Origin: Aeromicrobium flavum
Lineage (GTDB): Bacteria; Actinomycetota; Actinomycetes; Propionibacteriales; Nocardioidaceae
DNA length: 52,399 nt
Direction of reading: 5' to 3'
Assembly: GCF_007992115.1 (NCBI RefSeq)
Contig: NZ_BJZQ01000019.1
Coordinates: forward strand, 1 to 52,399
In this document: positions 1-8,306 of the stretch, in pieces
Layout: each line of letters opens with the position of its first letter
Position numbering within the stretch: the stretch's first letter is position 1
Translations under genes and position numbers: made by a program
The notes under the pieces: generated by a model
Databases searched by the model: none
Told to the model about the DNA's origin: nothing
What the model saw: only the letters and a program-made list of their open reading frames with translations

Positions 1-35
1 GGCGGGTCGGTGCCGAGATTCGGCGCCGACCCGCC
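1..35. terminator. GC-rich hairpin, likely terminator of a gene before the window
   Basis: Positions 1-15 pair with 21-35 across a five-base AGATT loop; the 15-bp stem has one T.G wobble. There is no U-tract, as is usual in high-GC actinobacteria. It probably ends a gene lying left of the window. The hairpin that closes the window at 52370-52399 starts with the same GGCGGGTCG. Confidence 0.6.
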
Positions 36-96
36 GGCGGTGCGTCTTCTGCGCGGACGCCCGGTCGAACGCGGGGTCCACGCGTAGCATGACGGC

Positions 97-1290
97 GTGA
101 TTCGACGACTGGCCGCCGTGACCCTGAGCACCGTGATGCTCCTGACCGTGGCGGCGTGCTCCGGCGAGGAGGAGGCGAAGCGCACGAAGGGGCCCGTCGG
201 CTCCGCCTTCTACCGCCCGCCGGCCGACCTGGCCGACTACGACCACGGCGACGTCATCTGGTCGCGCAAGCTCGACGGCGGCCTGGGCCTGCAGAAGGCC
301 GACGTGGACCTCGTCCTGTACGCCCAGCAGGGCGTGGGCGGCGACATCGTCGCCACCTCGGGGTTCGTGGCCGTGCCCGAGGGGCCGGCGCCGAAGGGCG
401 GCTGGCCTGTCATCACGTGGGCGCACGGCACGACCGGCATGGCCGACAGCTGCGCGCCCACGCGGTCCGAGGCCGCCGTCGCGCTGCCGGGGTCGGTCAG
501 CACCACCACGACCCGGCTGCAGCGCTGGCTCGACTCCGGGCACGCCGTCGTCGGCACCGACTACGAGGGCCTCGGCACGCCGGGCGAGCACCCCTACCTG
601 ATCGGTGCCTCGCAGGGCCGGGCCGTGCTCGACATCGTGCTGGCCGCCCGCCAGCTCGACGCCGATGTCAGCGAGCGCGTGCTGGTGGCGGGCCACTCCC
701 AGGGTGGTCACGCCGCCCTGTGGGCCAGCTCCCTGGCCCCGCGCTACGCGCGCGAGCTCGACGTCGTGGGCACCCTCGCCTATGCGCCCCCGTCGCACCT
801 GTCCCTCGCCGCGGAGGCCGGGCTGACGGGCGACGCGGACGTGCCGGCGGCCTTCGTCGCGATGATCCTGCGCGGGCTCGAGGTGGCTTACCCCGACCAG
901 ATCCCGGTCGCGAAGCTGCTCAACCCGCGAGGGATGAAGCTGTACCCCCGCGTGAGCGAGGACTGCCTGCTCGACCTGTTCGGCAGCAACGGGTTCGGCC
1001 TGGCGCCGATGACGGCGTTCGCGGCGAAGGGCGCCGATCCCGACCTCGTCCGGGGCAAGCTCGACGCCAACGACCCGAGCTTCCCCGACATCCGTGGACC
1101 GATCCTGATCGTGCAGGGCACGAAGGACACCACGGTGCCGATGGTGCTGACGAACGCGCTCGCCAAGGCCTATCGCGGCCGGGGCCTGGACATGACCTAC
1201 ACGAAGTACCGCGGCGCCGAGCACACCAACGTGCTCGACCGCTCGACCAAGCAGGTCACGACGTTCACCGAGACGGTGTTCGCCGGCTGA
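97..1290 (+). CDS. Secreted alpha/beta-hydrolase lipoprotein (secretory lipase family)
   Basis: This 397-residue protein has a lipoprotein signal peptide ending in the lipobox-like VAAC (Cys about residue 21), so it is probably anchored on the outer face of the membrane. The alpha/beta-hydrolase signature is clear: nucleophile elbow GHSQGG with Ser201, a candidate acid Asp344 in QGTKD, and a candidate His376 in GAEHTN. The family (LIP, fungal/actinobacterial secretory lipases) hydrolyses esters and triacylglycerols; the real substrate here is unknown. The GTG start at 97 has no Shine-Dalgarno but lies 6 nt after TAGCAT (85-90), so it looks leaderless. The gene is convergent with the LCP gene that follows. 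Confidence 0.85.
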   Translation: MIRRLAAVTLSTVMLLTVAACSGEEEAKRTKGPVGSAFYRPPADLADYDHGDVIWSRKLDGGLGLQKADVDLVLYAQQGVGGDIVATSGFVAVPEGPAPKGGWPVITWAHGTTGMADSCAPTRSEAAVALPGSVSTTTTRLQRWLDSGHAVVGTDYEGLGTPGEHPYLIGASQGRAVLDIVLAARQLDADVSERVLVAGHSQGGHAALWASSLAPRYARELDVVGTLAYAPPSHLSLAAEAGLTGDADVPAAFVAMILRGLEVAYPDQIPVAKLLNPRGMKLYPRVSEDCLLDLFGSNGFGLAPMTAFAAKGADPDLVRGKLDANDPSFPDIRGPILIVQGTKDTTVPMVLTNALAKAYRGRGLDMTYTKYRGAEHTNVLDRSTKQVTTFTETVFAG

Positions 1291-1311
1291 CCGGGGTGGC
1301 CGGGCCGGCGC

Positions 1312-2394
1312 TCAGTCGCGCATGCCGTCCTCGGTGCACAGGTCGCCGAGCTGGTCGGTCGTGCCGGCCTTGAGGTGACCGAAGTACTTCACGGCGCGCT
1401 CGCGGTCCCACTGCACCGAGAGGTCGGCGATCGGGACGGTGCAGCTGCGGCCGTCGCCGCCGACCGCCTTGCCGAGCTTCCACGCGAAGCGCACGAACGA
1501 GGGCAGGCTCACGTCGTCGCCGACCGCGAGGGACTCGGCCGTGGTGGTCGCGACCTTGCTGAACGTGAAGGGGTTGAGCACGGTGGCGGGGGAGAGCGCC
1601 GCCTCGCCGATCGCGCCGATGACCTCGCGCTGGTGCTGACCGCGGGCGATGTCGCCGTTCGCGAACGCCTTGCGCGACCGGGAGTACGCCAGCGCCGTCT
1701 TCCCGTTCACCTCCTGGCAGCCCTCCTTGATGTTCAGGCGGGCGTCCTTGTCCTTGATGTCCTGCTCGGGGCAGATCTCGATGCCGCCGAGCGCGTCCAC
1801 GACGTCGCGCAGGCCGACGAAGCCGATCTCGGAGTAGCCGTCGATGTGCACGCCGGTCTCGCCCTCGAGCGTCTCGACCAGCAGCGGCGGGCCGCCGAAC
1901 GCGTAGGCCGCGTTGACCTTCGTGCGGCCGTGGCCGGGGATGTCGACCAGCGAGTCGCGGGGGATGGAGGTCAGCACGGACGGGCCCCCGCCGCCGTACG
2001 TCAGCAGCAGGATCGTGTCGGTGCGGCCGCGCGAGCGGTCCTTCGGGCGCTTGTCGGTGCCCACGAGCAGCCAGGTCGTGGCTCCGTCCTCGGGGCGGTC
2101 GCCCCCGGGAGTGGCGTCGACCTTGGTGATCTTCGACCACGCCACGAGCGGCACGATGACCAGGAAGGCGATCCACAGCACGAGCAGCAGCCACAACAGG
2201 CGCCACTTGCCCCGCGGCTTGCGCTGCCGGGGCTCGTCGGAGCGCTTCGGGCGCCCGGCCTTCGACCCCGGCGGAGGGAGGTTCGGCGGCGGCACGGCGG
2301 AGCCCGACGCGGCGGGGCGCGGCTGGTGACGACCGGACTCGTCCTCGTACAACCAGTCGTATCCGTCGCCGTCCTTGGGACCTGAGGGGGACAT
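1312..2394 (-). CDS. LCP (LytR-CpsA-Psr) family glycopolymer transferase
   Basis: This 360-residue protein has a Pro-rich cytoplasmic N-terminus (1-62), one membrane segment (about 64-86) and an extracellular LCP domain from about residue 105. Visible LCP landmarks are LLVGTDKR, GRTDTILLL, SIPRDS, KVNAAYAFGG and YSRSRK, which carry the arginines that bind polyprenyl pyrophosphate. LCP enzymes move wall glycopolymers from lipid carriers onto peptidoglycan. On the minus strand, TACCTT (2401-2406) sits 6 nt before the ATG with no Shine-Dalgarno, so the mRNA is probably leaderless. It is one of three LCP genes in a row, divergent from the second. Confidence 0.92.
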   Translation of the reverse strand: MSPSGPKDGDGYDWLYEDESGRHQPRPAASGSAVPPPNLPPPGSKAGRPKRSDEPRQRKPRGKWRLLWLLLVLWIAFLVIVPLVAWSKITKVDATPGGDRPEDGATTWLLVGTDKRPKDRSRGRTDTILLLTYGGGGPSVLTSIPRDSLVDIPGHGRTKVNAAYAFGGPPLLVETLEGETGVHIDGYSEIGFVGLRDVVDALGGIEICPEQDIKDKDARLNIKEGCQEVNGKTALAYSRSRKAFANGDIARGQHQREVIGAIGEAALSPATVLNPFTFSKVATTTAESLAVGDDVSLPSFVRFAWKLGKAVGGDGRSCTVPIADLSVQWDRERAVKYFGHLKAGTTDQLGDLCTEDGMRD

Positions 2395-2524
2395 GTGGTG
2401 AAGGTACCGCGTACGTCCGTCGCGTGATTCCCACGCCCGGCCCTCGGCGCGTCATCCGCTCGATCCGGTGATCGCGCTCGATACTGAGGAAACCTACGGA
2501 CCCTTCCCCACCGTGAGGACATCG
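2395..2524. promoter_or_regulatory. Divergent promoter region between two LCP genes
   Basis: This 130-nt gap separates divergent LCP genes. On the minus strand the -10-like TACCTT abuts the leaderless LCP start. On the plus strand GATACT (about 2479-2484) is a candidate -10, and GAGGA (2515-2519) is a Shine-Dalgarno 5 nt before the ATG at 2525. No operator palindrome was recognised. Confidence 0.4.
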
Positions 2525-3967
2525 ATGCTCAACGACCGCCCGAGCGCTCTCGGCGGCACCTACGCCGACCCGACCAGCGCGACCGCCCGGATCCAGTTCC
2601 GGCGCGCCCTCACGCTCGCCGCCATGACCCTCGTGATGCCGGGCTCGGCGCAGCTGGTCCAGGGCAACAGGCGCGTCGGCCGGATCGCGATCCGGGTCTG
2701 GCTCACCGTGCTGGCCCTCGCCGCGGTGTTCGTGCTGTTCGCCCTCATGGACCGCCAGTTCGTCTTCGGGCTGGCCACCAACGCCACCTTGCTCACCCTC
2801 GGCCGCTGGGTCCTGGTCGCCCTGGCGTTGGGCTGGATCTCACTCATCGTCGACGCCTGGCGGCTCGGCCGCCCGCGCGAGCTGGCCCGACCGCACCTGG
2901 CGATCTCCACGGTCCTGCACGGCGCGCTCGTCGTCGGCACCGCGGCCGTCCTGTTCTTCGCGGCCCACACGGTGTCGGTGATGAACGGCTTCACCGACAC
3001 GGTCTTCGCCTCCACGACGGTGTCGAAGCCGCACGACGGCCGTTACAACGTCCTGTTGATGGGCACCGACTCCGGCCAGGACCGCTCGGGCATGCGGCCC
3101 GACTCGATCAACGTCGCCAGCATCGACGCCGACACCGGGAAGGCCGTCCTGATCGGCCTGCCCCGCAACCTCGAGAACGTGCCCTTCCCGAAGGGCTCGC
3201 CGCTGCGCAAGCAGTTCCCGAACGGGTTCGACTGCGACGGCTGCTACCTGAACGCCGTCAACACGTGGGCCAACGACCACGCCGACCTCTTCACGACGAA
3301 GGAGCCGGGCATCGACGCCACCATGGGCGCCGTCGAGGAGATCACCGGCCTCAAGCTGAACTACTACGCGCTCGTGAACATGAAGGGCTTCTCCCGGCTC
3401 ATCGACGCCGTCGGCGGCGTCGAGATCAACGTGCGCGAGCGCACCGCGATCGGCGGCATCGGCTCGCCGATCCGCGGCTACATCGAGGCCGGCGAGCAGC
3501 AGCTCTCCGGCGACAAGGCGCTCTGGTACGCGCGGTCGCGCGTCGAGAACGACGACTGGTCGCGCATGGGCCGCCAGAAGTGCGTGATGAACGCGATGGT
3601 GCGCCAGCTCAACCCGCAGAAGGTCCTGATGAACATGCAGGACATCGCCAACTCCAGCTCGGCGATGCTGCACACGAGCATCCCGCGCCAGGACCTCAAC
3701 GTGTTCATGGACCTGGCCCTCAAGACCAAGTCCCAGCCGATCTCCTCGGTCTCGCTGGTGCCGCCGGTGATCTACACCGGCAACCCCGACTACGACAAGG
3801 TCCGCCGCCTGGTGTCCGACGCGGTCGGCTCGTCGCAGCGCAACGCCGAACTGCAGAAGGCGGCGCTCGTCACGGCGAAGCTCCCGCTCATCGAGGCCGG
3901 CGGCGAGACCCAGAAGAAGGACCCGCGCAAGGCCAACCGCAGCGCCGACCTGAACGAGACCTGCTGA
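2525..3967 (+). CDS. LCP family protein with multi-pass membrane N-terminus
   Basis: This is a 480-residue LCP transferase. It differs from its neighbour in having several hydrophobic N-terminal segments (about 27-45, 53-75, 90-110 and 125-147) before the extracellular LCP domain (from about 170). The LCP domain shows LLMGTDSG, RPDSINVASID, GLPRNLENVPF, GGVEINV and WYARSR. The first segment carries a PGSAQLVQGNRR motif shared with the next gene (PGIAQFLAGARR). The ATG at 2525 has GAGGA 5 nt upstream; a GTG at 2468 would add 19 residues with no homology-like character and was not chosen. The role is probably attachment of a wall glycopolymer to peptidoglycan, together with the exporter downstream. 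Confidence 0.9.
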   Translation: MLNDRPSALGGTYADPTSATARIQFRRALTLAAMTLVMPGSAQLVQGNRRVGRIAIRVWLTVLALAAVFVLFALMDRQFVFGLATNATLLTLGRWVLVALALGWISLIVDAWRLGRPRELARPHLAISTVLHGALVVGTAAVLFFAAHTVSVMNGFTDTVFASTTVSKPHDGRYNVLLMGTDSGQDRSGMRPDSINVASIDADTGKAVLIGLPRNLENVPFPKGSPLRKQFPNGFDCDGCYLNAVNTWANDHADLFTTKEPGIDATMGAVEEITGLKLNYYALVNMKGFSRLIDAVGGVEINVRERTAIGGIGSPIRGYIEAGEQQLSGDKALWYARSRVENDDWSRMGRQKCVMNAMVRQLNPQKVLMNMQDIANSSSAMLHTSIPRQDLNVFMDLALKTKSQPISSVSLVPPVIYTGNPDYDKVRRLVSDAVGSSQRNAELQKAALVTAKLPLIEAGGETQKKDPRKANRSADLNETC

Positions 3968-4043
3968 CGCGCCCCCGTGGTGTCATTCGTCAGGGACGCC
4001 GGGGTTTAATGGACCGTCATTCGCAGTCGAGGGGAGTCGTGCG

Positions 4044-5477
4044 TTGAGCGCTCTCGGGGCACGACCGACCCGGGTCGCCCAGAAGGGTGGACTGGGCCGC
4101 GCCCTCGTCCTGATCCTGGGCACAGTCGTGTGGCCGGGCATCGCCCAGTTCCTCGCCGGTGCGCGCCGCCTCGGCGCCGCCGTCATGGTCGCCTGGGTCG
4201 CGACGATCACGGCCGTCCTGGTCATGTGGTTCCGCTTCCGCCCCGACCGCGCGCAGGTCATCGACTGGCTGACCGATCCTGAGGTGCTGCAGGTCGCCCG
4301 CATCACCGGACTCGTCGTCACGGTGTTGTGGATGCTGCTGTTCGTCGACGCCTGGCGCCTGGCGCTCGTGCGCAGCCTCGACTGGTGGAGGCTGGGCCTG
4401 ATCTCGGTCGTCAACGTCACGATCGTGGCGCTGGTGACCTCCACGACCTACCTCGGCTGGAACACGGTGACGGCGTCGAAGGACGTCGTCGAGCAGGTCT
4501 TCAGCGAGACCGAGGTGAAGTCGCCGCTCAAGGGCCGCTACAACATCCTGCTGCTGGGCGCCGACTCCGGCTCCGACCGCTTCGGCCTGCGGCCCGACTC
4601 GGTCAACCTCGTCAGCATCGACGCCGAGACCGGAGTCCCCCTCATGGTCTCGCTGCCGCGCAACCTGCAGAACGTGCCGTTCCCCGAGGACTCGCCGATG
4701 CGCGCGGTGTACCCGTACGGCTTCAACTGCGGGTCCGAGTGCCTGCTCAACGCCGTGCACACGGCCGCCGCCAACCGCACCGACCTGTACCCCGGCAGCA
4801 AGGACCCGGGCCTGGACGCCACGCTCGACGCCATCGAGGGCGTCACCGGGCTCAAGGTCAACTACTACGTCCTGGTCAACATGAACGGCTTCAAGAGCCT
4901 GGTCGACGCGGTCGGCGGCATCACGATGGACATCAAGGAGCCGATCGCCAAGTTCGGCAAGGACGACGCCTGGAAGCAGGTCTACATCCAGCCGGGACGC
5001 CAGAAGCTCAACGGCGACGACGCCCTCTGGTACGGGCGCAGCCGGGTCCAGTCCGACGACTACACGCGCATGGGCCGCCAGAAGTGCCTCATGCAGTCGA
5101 TGCTCGAGCAGTTGAGCCCCGAGCAGGTCGTGCTCAACGCCGGCAAGCTCGCCAAGAGCTCGGCCGAGATGCTCAGCACCGACATCCCGGCCTCCGAGCT
5201 GGGTGCCTTCGGCGACCTGGCGCTCAAGGCCAAGGACCGCAAGATCGCCACCCTGTCGGTCGTGCCGCCGAAGTACTCCACGGTGACGCCGGACTTCGAG
5301 CAGATCCGCGCCGACGTCGCGAAGCTGGTGGCCAGGAGCGAGCGCCAGCAGCAGCGCGGTGCGACGTCGCCGACGCCCACCTCGGCCGCCCCCACGACGG
5401 AGGCGCCCACGGCGACGCCCACCACGGAGTCGCCCGGGGCCGCCAACAACACCGACGACCTCGCCGCCAGCTGCTGA
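4044..5477 (+). CDS. LCP family protein, paralogue of the preceding gene
   Basis: This 477-residue protein has the same architecture as the gene before it: four N-terminal hydrophobic segments (about 20-38, 44-62, 86-104 and 115-135), then an extracellular LCP domain with LLLGADSG, RPDSVNLVSID, SLPRNLQNVPF, GGITMDI and WYGRSR. A Thr/Pro/Ala-rich tail (about 440-470) may span or decorate the wall. The similarity along the whole length points to tandem duplication. The TTG start at 4044 has GAGGGGAG (4029-4036) 7 nt upstream. No other in-frame start is supported, because the GTG at 4039 runs straight into a stop. Confidence 0.88.
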   Translation: MSALGARPTRVAQKGGLGRALVLILGTVVWPGIAQFLAGARRLGAAVMVAWVATITAVLVMWFRFRPDRAQVIDWLTDPEVLQVARITGLVVTVLWMLLFVDAWRLALVRSLDWWRLGLISVVNVTIVALVTSTTYLGWNTVTASKDVVEQVFSETEVKSPLKGRYNILLLGADSGSDRFGLRPDSVNLVSIDAETGVPLMVSLPRNLQNVPFPEDSPMRAVYPYGFNCGSECLLNAVHTAAANRTDLYPGSKDPGLDATLDAIEGVTGLKVNYYVLVNMNGFKSLVDAVGGITMDIKEPIAKFGKDDAWKQVYIQPGRQKLNGDDALWYGRSRVQSDDYTRMGRQKCLMQSMLEQLSPEQVVLNAGKLAKSSAEMLSTDIPASELGAFGDLALKAKDRKIATLSVVPPKYSTVTPDFEQIRADVAKLVARSERQQQRGATSPTPTSAAPTTEAPTATPTTESPGAANNTDDLAASC

Positions 5478-5485
5478 CCTGCAGA

Positions 5486-5509
5486 GCGCCACTCGCGGGA
5501 CGGTGGCGC
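5486..5509. terminator. Hairpin between convergent LCP and ABC transporter genes
   Basis: GCGCCAC (5486-5492) pairs perfectly with GTGGCGC (5503-5509) across a 10-nt loop. It sits in the 40-nt gap between two convergent genes, so it could act in both directions. Confidence 0.45.
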
Positions 5510-5517
5510 GGGCTGGG

Positions 5518-6294
5518 TCAGCGGGTGGCTTCGTAGGCGCTGATGACCTCGTCGGGATCGCCGTCCATCATCAGCTCGCCCTTCTCGATCCAGATGACGC
5601 GGTTGCACGTGTCGCGGATCGACTGCATCGAGTGGCTGACCAGGAACACGGTGCCGGCGTTGTCGCGGATCTCGCGGATGCGCTGCTCGCTGCGCTTGCG
5701 GAACTTGCGGTCGCCCACCGCGAGAGCCTCGTCGACGATGAGGATCTCGTGCTTGCGGACGGTGGCGATCGCGAACTTCAGGCGCGCGGTCATGCCGGAG
5801 GAGTACGTGCGCATCGGCAGGTCGATGAACGGGCGGATGCCGGCGAAGTCGACGATCTCGTCGTAGCGCTCCTCGACCTCGCGCTTGGACAGGCCCATCG
5901 CCAGGCCGCCCAGGATCACGTTGCGCTGACCCGAGAGGGTCTTGATTAGAGCCGCACCGACACCCAGCATGCTGGGCCGGGACACGGCGTAGACGGCGCC
6001 GCTGGACGACGGGGTCAGTCCGGTGATCGCGCGCATCAGCGTGGACTTGCCCGAACCGTTCGAGCCGATCACGCCGATGCTGTCGTTCTCGTAGGCCGTG
6101 AACGAGACGCCCTTGAGTGCGTGCACCGTGCGGGTGCGCTTGGCGCGTCGCAGCAGCCCGCCGCGGTCGGCCTCGGTGGCGCGCTTGCCCGTGGCGTACA
6201 CCTTGTACTCGACATGGAGGTCGTCCACGATGACGACGGGCAGGCGGCTGTCCGGCCGCGCCCGCTTCCCGGTGCCCTCAGTCGACACGACCAT
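5518..6294 (-). CDS. ABC transporter ATPase for polysaccharide/teichoic acid export (Wzt/TagH type)
   Basis: This 258-residue nucleotide-binding protein has Walker A GSNGSGKST (77-85), signature YSSGMTA (164-170), Walker B ILIVDE (184-189) and the H-loop in LVSHSMQ (His221). The N-terminal extension before the ATPase core and the VGDRKF region after Walker B are typical of Wzt/TagH/RfbE export ATPases. The C-terminal carbohydrate-binding domain of long Wzt forms is absent, which suggests export that does not depend on chain-end recognition. It overlaps the permease gene by 17 nt. With three LCP genes adjacent, the likely cargo is a lipid-linked wall glycopolymer. Confidence 0.92.
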   Translation of the reverse strand: MVVSTEGTGKRARPDSRLPVVIVDDLHVEYKVYATGKRATEADRGGLLRRAKRTRTVHALKGVSFTAYENDSIGVIGSNGSGKSTLMRAITGLTPSSSGAVYAVSRPSMLGVGAALIKTLSGQRNVILGGLAMGLSKREVEERYDEIVDFAGIRPFIDLPMRTYSSGMTARLKFAIATVRKHEILIVDEALAVGDRKFRKRSEQRIREIRDNAGTVFLVSHSMQSIRDTCNRVIWIEKGELMMDGDPDEVISAYEATR

Positions 6295-7141
6295 AACGCT
6301 CCTCGGCAGCCCAGAAGAAGATGGTTCCGACGATCAGCAGTCCGATCGACCAGCACACCAGGATCGGCCAGAACTGCGTCCGCACGTCGTACAGCGGATC
6401 ACTGTCGAGCAGCAACTCGCGCGCCAGGCTCAGGAAGGCGTAGAGCGGCTGGTACTCGACGTACTTCAGCAGCAGCGGCGTGTCGGCGAAGCGCACGTCG
6501 ACGCTGAAGAAGATCCCGCTGGTGTAGAAGAGGAAGCGCGAGGCGAACGGCAGCAGGTTCGACAGGTCGGGCAGGTGCACGGTCAGGCGTGCCGTGATGA
6601 ACGCCAGACCCAGGCAGAACATGTAGTACAGGATCAGCAGGGGAACCATCAGGAACCAGTTCAGCGACGCCTTGTGACCCAGGGCCAGCAGGAAGACCAT
6701 CAGCAGCACGATGGTGGGGACCAGCTGCATGAACTTCTGGGTGACCACCGAGATCGGCAGCGACATCCGGGGGAACGAGAGGCTCTGCACGAGCGCCTGG
6801 TTGTTCGTGATGGCCTTGGAGCCGGCGCCGAAGCTCGACGAGAAGAACTCGAAGACGAACACGCCGATGATCAGGAAGACGATGAAGTCGGGGACGCCCC
6901 GCGTGCTCCGCATCAACGTGCCGAAGACGAGGCCGAACACGGCGGCCTCGAGGATCGGCTTGAGGACGATCCACAGCATGCCGAGGCGATGGCGCTGGTT
7001 CTCGGCCTCGATGCGGAACTTCGCCAGCGAGACGATGAAGTCCCTGCGTTGCGCGACGCCCCGCAGGTACTTCAGCAGCGGGGGTCGGCCGCCTACCCGG
7101 TGCAGGCCGTAGGCCTGCGGGTCGTCGACCTCTGAGGACAT
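6278..7141 (-). CDS. ABC-2 type polysaccharide exporter permease (Wzm/TagG type)
   Basis: This 287-residue membrane protein has about six membrane segments and the ABC-2 export permease signature. An N-terminal amphipathic stretch (YLRGVAQRRDFIVSLAKFR) is followed by LGMLWIVLKPILEA. It forms the channel that pairs with the overlapping ATPase and moves lipid-linked glycopolymer outward. A possible -10 TAGACT lies at 7200-7205 on the minus strand, giving a leader of about 50 nt with a CAGGAA ribosome site before the ATG. It is first in a two-gene operon. Confidence 0.92.
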   Translation of the reverse strand: MSSEVDDPQAYGLHRVGGRPPLLKYLRGVAQRRDFIVSLAKFRIEAENQRHRLGMLWIVLKPILEAAVFGLVFGTLMRSTRGVPDFIVFLIIGVFVFEFFSSSFGAGSKAITNNQALVQSLSFPRMSLPISVVTQKFMQLVPTIVLLMVFLLALGHKASLNWFLMVPLLILYYMFCLGLAFITARLTVHLPDLSNLLPFASRFLFYTSGIFFSVDVRFADTPLLLKYVEYQPLYAFLSLARELLLDSDPLYDVRTQFWPILVCWSIGLLIVGTIFFWAAEERYGRVD

Positions 7142-7228
7142 GCGCGGTTCCTGTCGTGAAATTTCCGGCGCATCCGTCGGCTGCCCGGATGCCCCGACGA
7201 GTCTAGGGCACCCCCCATGGCGATCGAC

Positions 7229-7897
7229 TCAACGTCTCCGGTCGTCGAGCCGGGCATGTTCCTGCTGGGCGATGCGGTCGAGGTCGGCAGGCTCCGCACC
7301 GGCCACGATGACGAGGGAGCCCCCTCCCGCGAGGGCCGCCACGAGGTCGGCCGCATCGTGCGCGAGCGATTGCGGCTCACGCACGACGCGGTCCGTCAGC
7401 GGCGCGGCGGCGAGCAGCCCGGCGTGCGTGGTCGTGCGGCCGTCGAGGTCCAGTGCGACGTCGTCCGGGGTCGGCGGGTCGAGGTCGACGAACACGTCGG
7501 GACTCGAGGGGACATGGATCGCGGTGTCGAGGAAGCCGGCCGGCTCGGTGGGGAAGCGCCCGCCGAGGGGGCGCAACGACGCGGCCAGGCGCACGGGCTC
7601 GTCCGCCTCGAGCTCAGGACCCGACAGGCCGATCTGTGCGTCGTGGTCGGTGACGACGGCGCCGATGCGCCATGCCCCGAGCAGCCAGACGGTGCGCAGC
7701 CAGTGACTCGGCAGCCCGATCCGGATCCGCGTGCCGCGCTCGGCGTCGAGCTCGTCCACGAGCAGGTTGGCCACCTTGGCCACCCAGTTCGCCAGCGTCA
7801 CGCCGCTGAGCTCGACCCGCTCGCCGGTCGAGACGTCGTAGTAGGTCACGACCGGGGTGGGGGTGGGCGTCAGGACGGTGGCGAGGGTGGGGGTCAC
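7229..7897 (-). CDS. TIGR03089 family protein (adenylate-forming-like, function unknown)
   Basis: The protein resembles the N-terminal part of AMP-binding (acyl-CoA synthetase-like) enzymes but is only about 222 residues long, as in the actinobacterial TIGR03089 family. Recognisable text is TYYDVSTGERVELSG followed by LANWVAKVANLL. The catalytic lobe with the P-loop and the adenylation Lys is missing. I prefer the GTG at 7897, because TAGCGT (minus strand, 7905-7910) ends 7 nt before it, giving a leaderless start; a GTG at 7906 would overlap that hexamer and add three residues. Function is unknown; in many actinobacteria it lies near wall-polysaccharide and whiB genes. Confidence 0.8.
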   Translation of the reverse strand: MTPTLATVLTPTPTPVVTYYDVSTGERVELSGVTLANWVAKVANLLVDELDAERGTRIRIGLPSHWLRTVWLLGAWRIGAVVTDHDAQIGLSGPELEADEPVRLAASLRPLGGRFPTEPAGFLDTAIHVPSSPDVFVDLDPPTPDDVALDLDGRTTTHAGLLAAAPLTDRVVREPQSLAHDAADLVAALAGGGSLVIVAGAEPADLDRIAQQEHARLDDRRR

Positions 7898-7965
7898 GAG
7901 TTGCACGCTAGCGCGCGCCGCCGAGGCGCGACACGCCGAAGAATCCCTGACATTTGCTATTCGGC

Positions 7966-8001
7966 TTGACGTTTGGCAGAGAGACGTCTGTAATTACAGA
8001 C
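7966..8001 (+). promoter_or_regulatory. whiB promoter with a 16-bp palindrome over the -10 element
   Basis: TTGACG (7966-7971), a 17-nt spacer and TGTAAT (7989-7994) form a good -35/-10 pair that places the transcript start at about the A of the ATG at 8002. A perfect 16-bp palindrome, GTCTGTAATTACAGAC (7986-8001), covers the -10 and ends exactly at the start codon. It is positioned as a repressor operator. Confidence 0.65.
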
Positions 8002-8253
8002 ATGTCATTAGTCGGTTGGATCGAGGGCGACGACCCCGAGCTCATGTGGCAGGAGCGCGCGCTGTGCGCTCAGACCGACCCCGAGTCGTTCTTCCCTGAG
8101 AAGGGCGGCTCCACGCGCGAGGCGAAGCGCGTGTGCCTGAGCTGCGACGTCAAGGGAGAGTGCCTCGAGTATGCCCTCGCCCACGACGAGCGCTTCGGCA
8201 TCTGGGGTGGACTGTCCGAGCGTGAGCGTCGCAAGCTCAAGAAGCGCGCCTGA
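8002..8253 (+). CDS. whiB: WhiB-family iron-sulfur transcription factor (WhiB/WhiB2 type)
   Basis: This 83-residue Wbl protein has four cluster-binding cysteines, Cys22, Cys45, Cys48 and Cys54 (C-x22-C-x2-C-x5-C), followed by the GIWGG turn and a basic tail (ERRKLKKRA). The text around FFPEKGGSTREAK matches the WhiB/WhiB2 subgroup that controls septation and sporulation-type division together with WhiA in Streptomyces and mycobacteria. That function is family knowledge. The ATG at 8002 has no Shine-Dalgarno and the promoter predicts transcription starting at it. A longer in-frame reading from TTG at 7954 would run through the -35 and the palindrome and is unlikely. The gene precedes the GT2 gene, a conserved neighbour. 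Confidence 0.95.
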   Translation: MSLVGWIEGDDPELMWQERALCAQTDPESFFPEKGGSTREAKRVCLSCDVKGECLEYALAHDERFGIWGGLSERERRKLKKRA

Positions 8254-8283
8254 TCGCGCACGCTGCTGACCCCGGCGGCTCGA

Positions 8284-8303
8284 CGCCACCGCCTAAGGTG
8301 GCG
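8284..8303 (+). promoter_or_regulatory. Hairpin and -10-like element at the GT2 gene start
   Basis: CGCCACC (8284-8290) pairs with GGTGGCG (8297-8303) around a GCCTAA loop. TAAGGT (8294-8299) inside it ends 7 nt before the ATG at 8307 and looks like a leaderless -10. The same GGTGG would be the Shine-Dalgarno if transcription began upstream, and it would then be hidden in the stem. The hairpin could also act as a weak whiB terminator. Confidence 0.4.
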
Positions 8304-8306
8304 ACC

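Noticed and set aside
4009..4047. Twelve-codon open frame overlapping the TTG start of the third LCP gene
   Set aside because: No ribosome site of its own and no regulatory codon pattern; likely chance.
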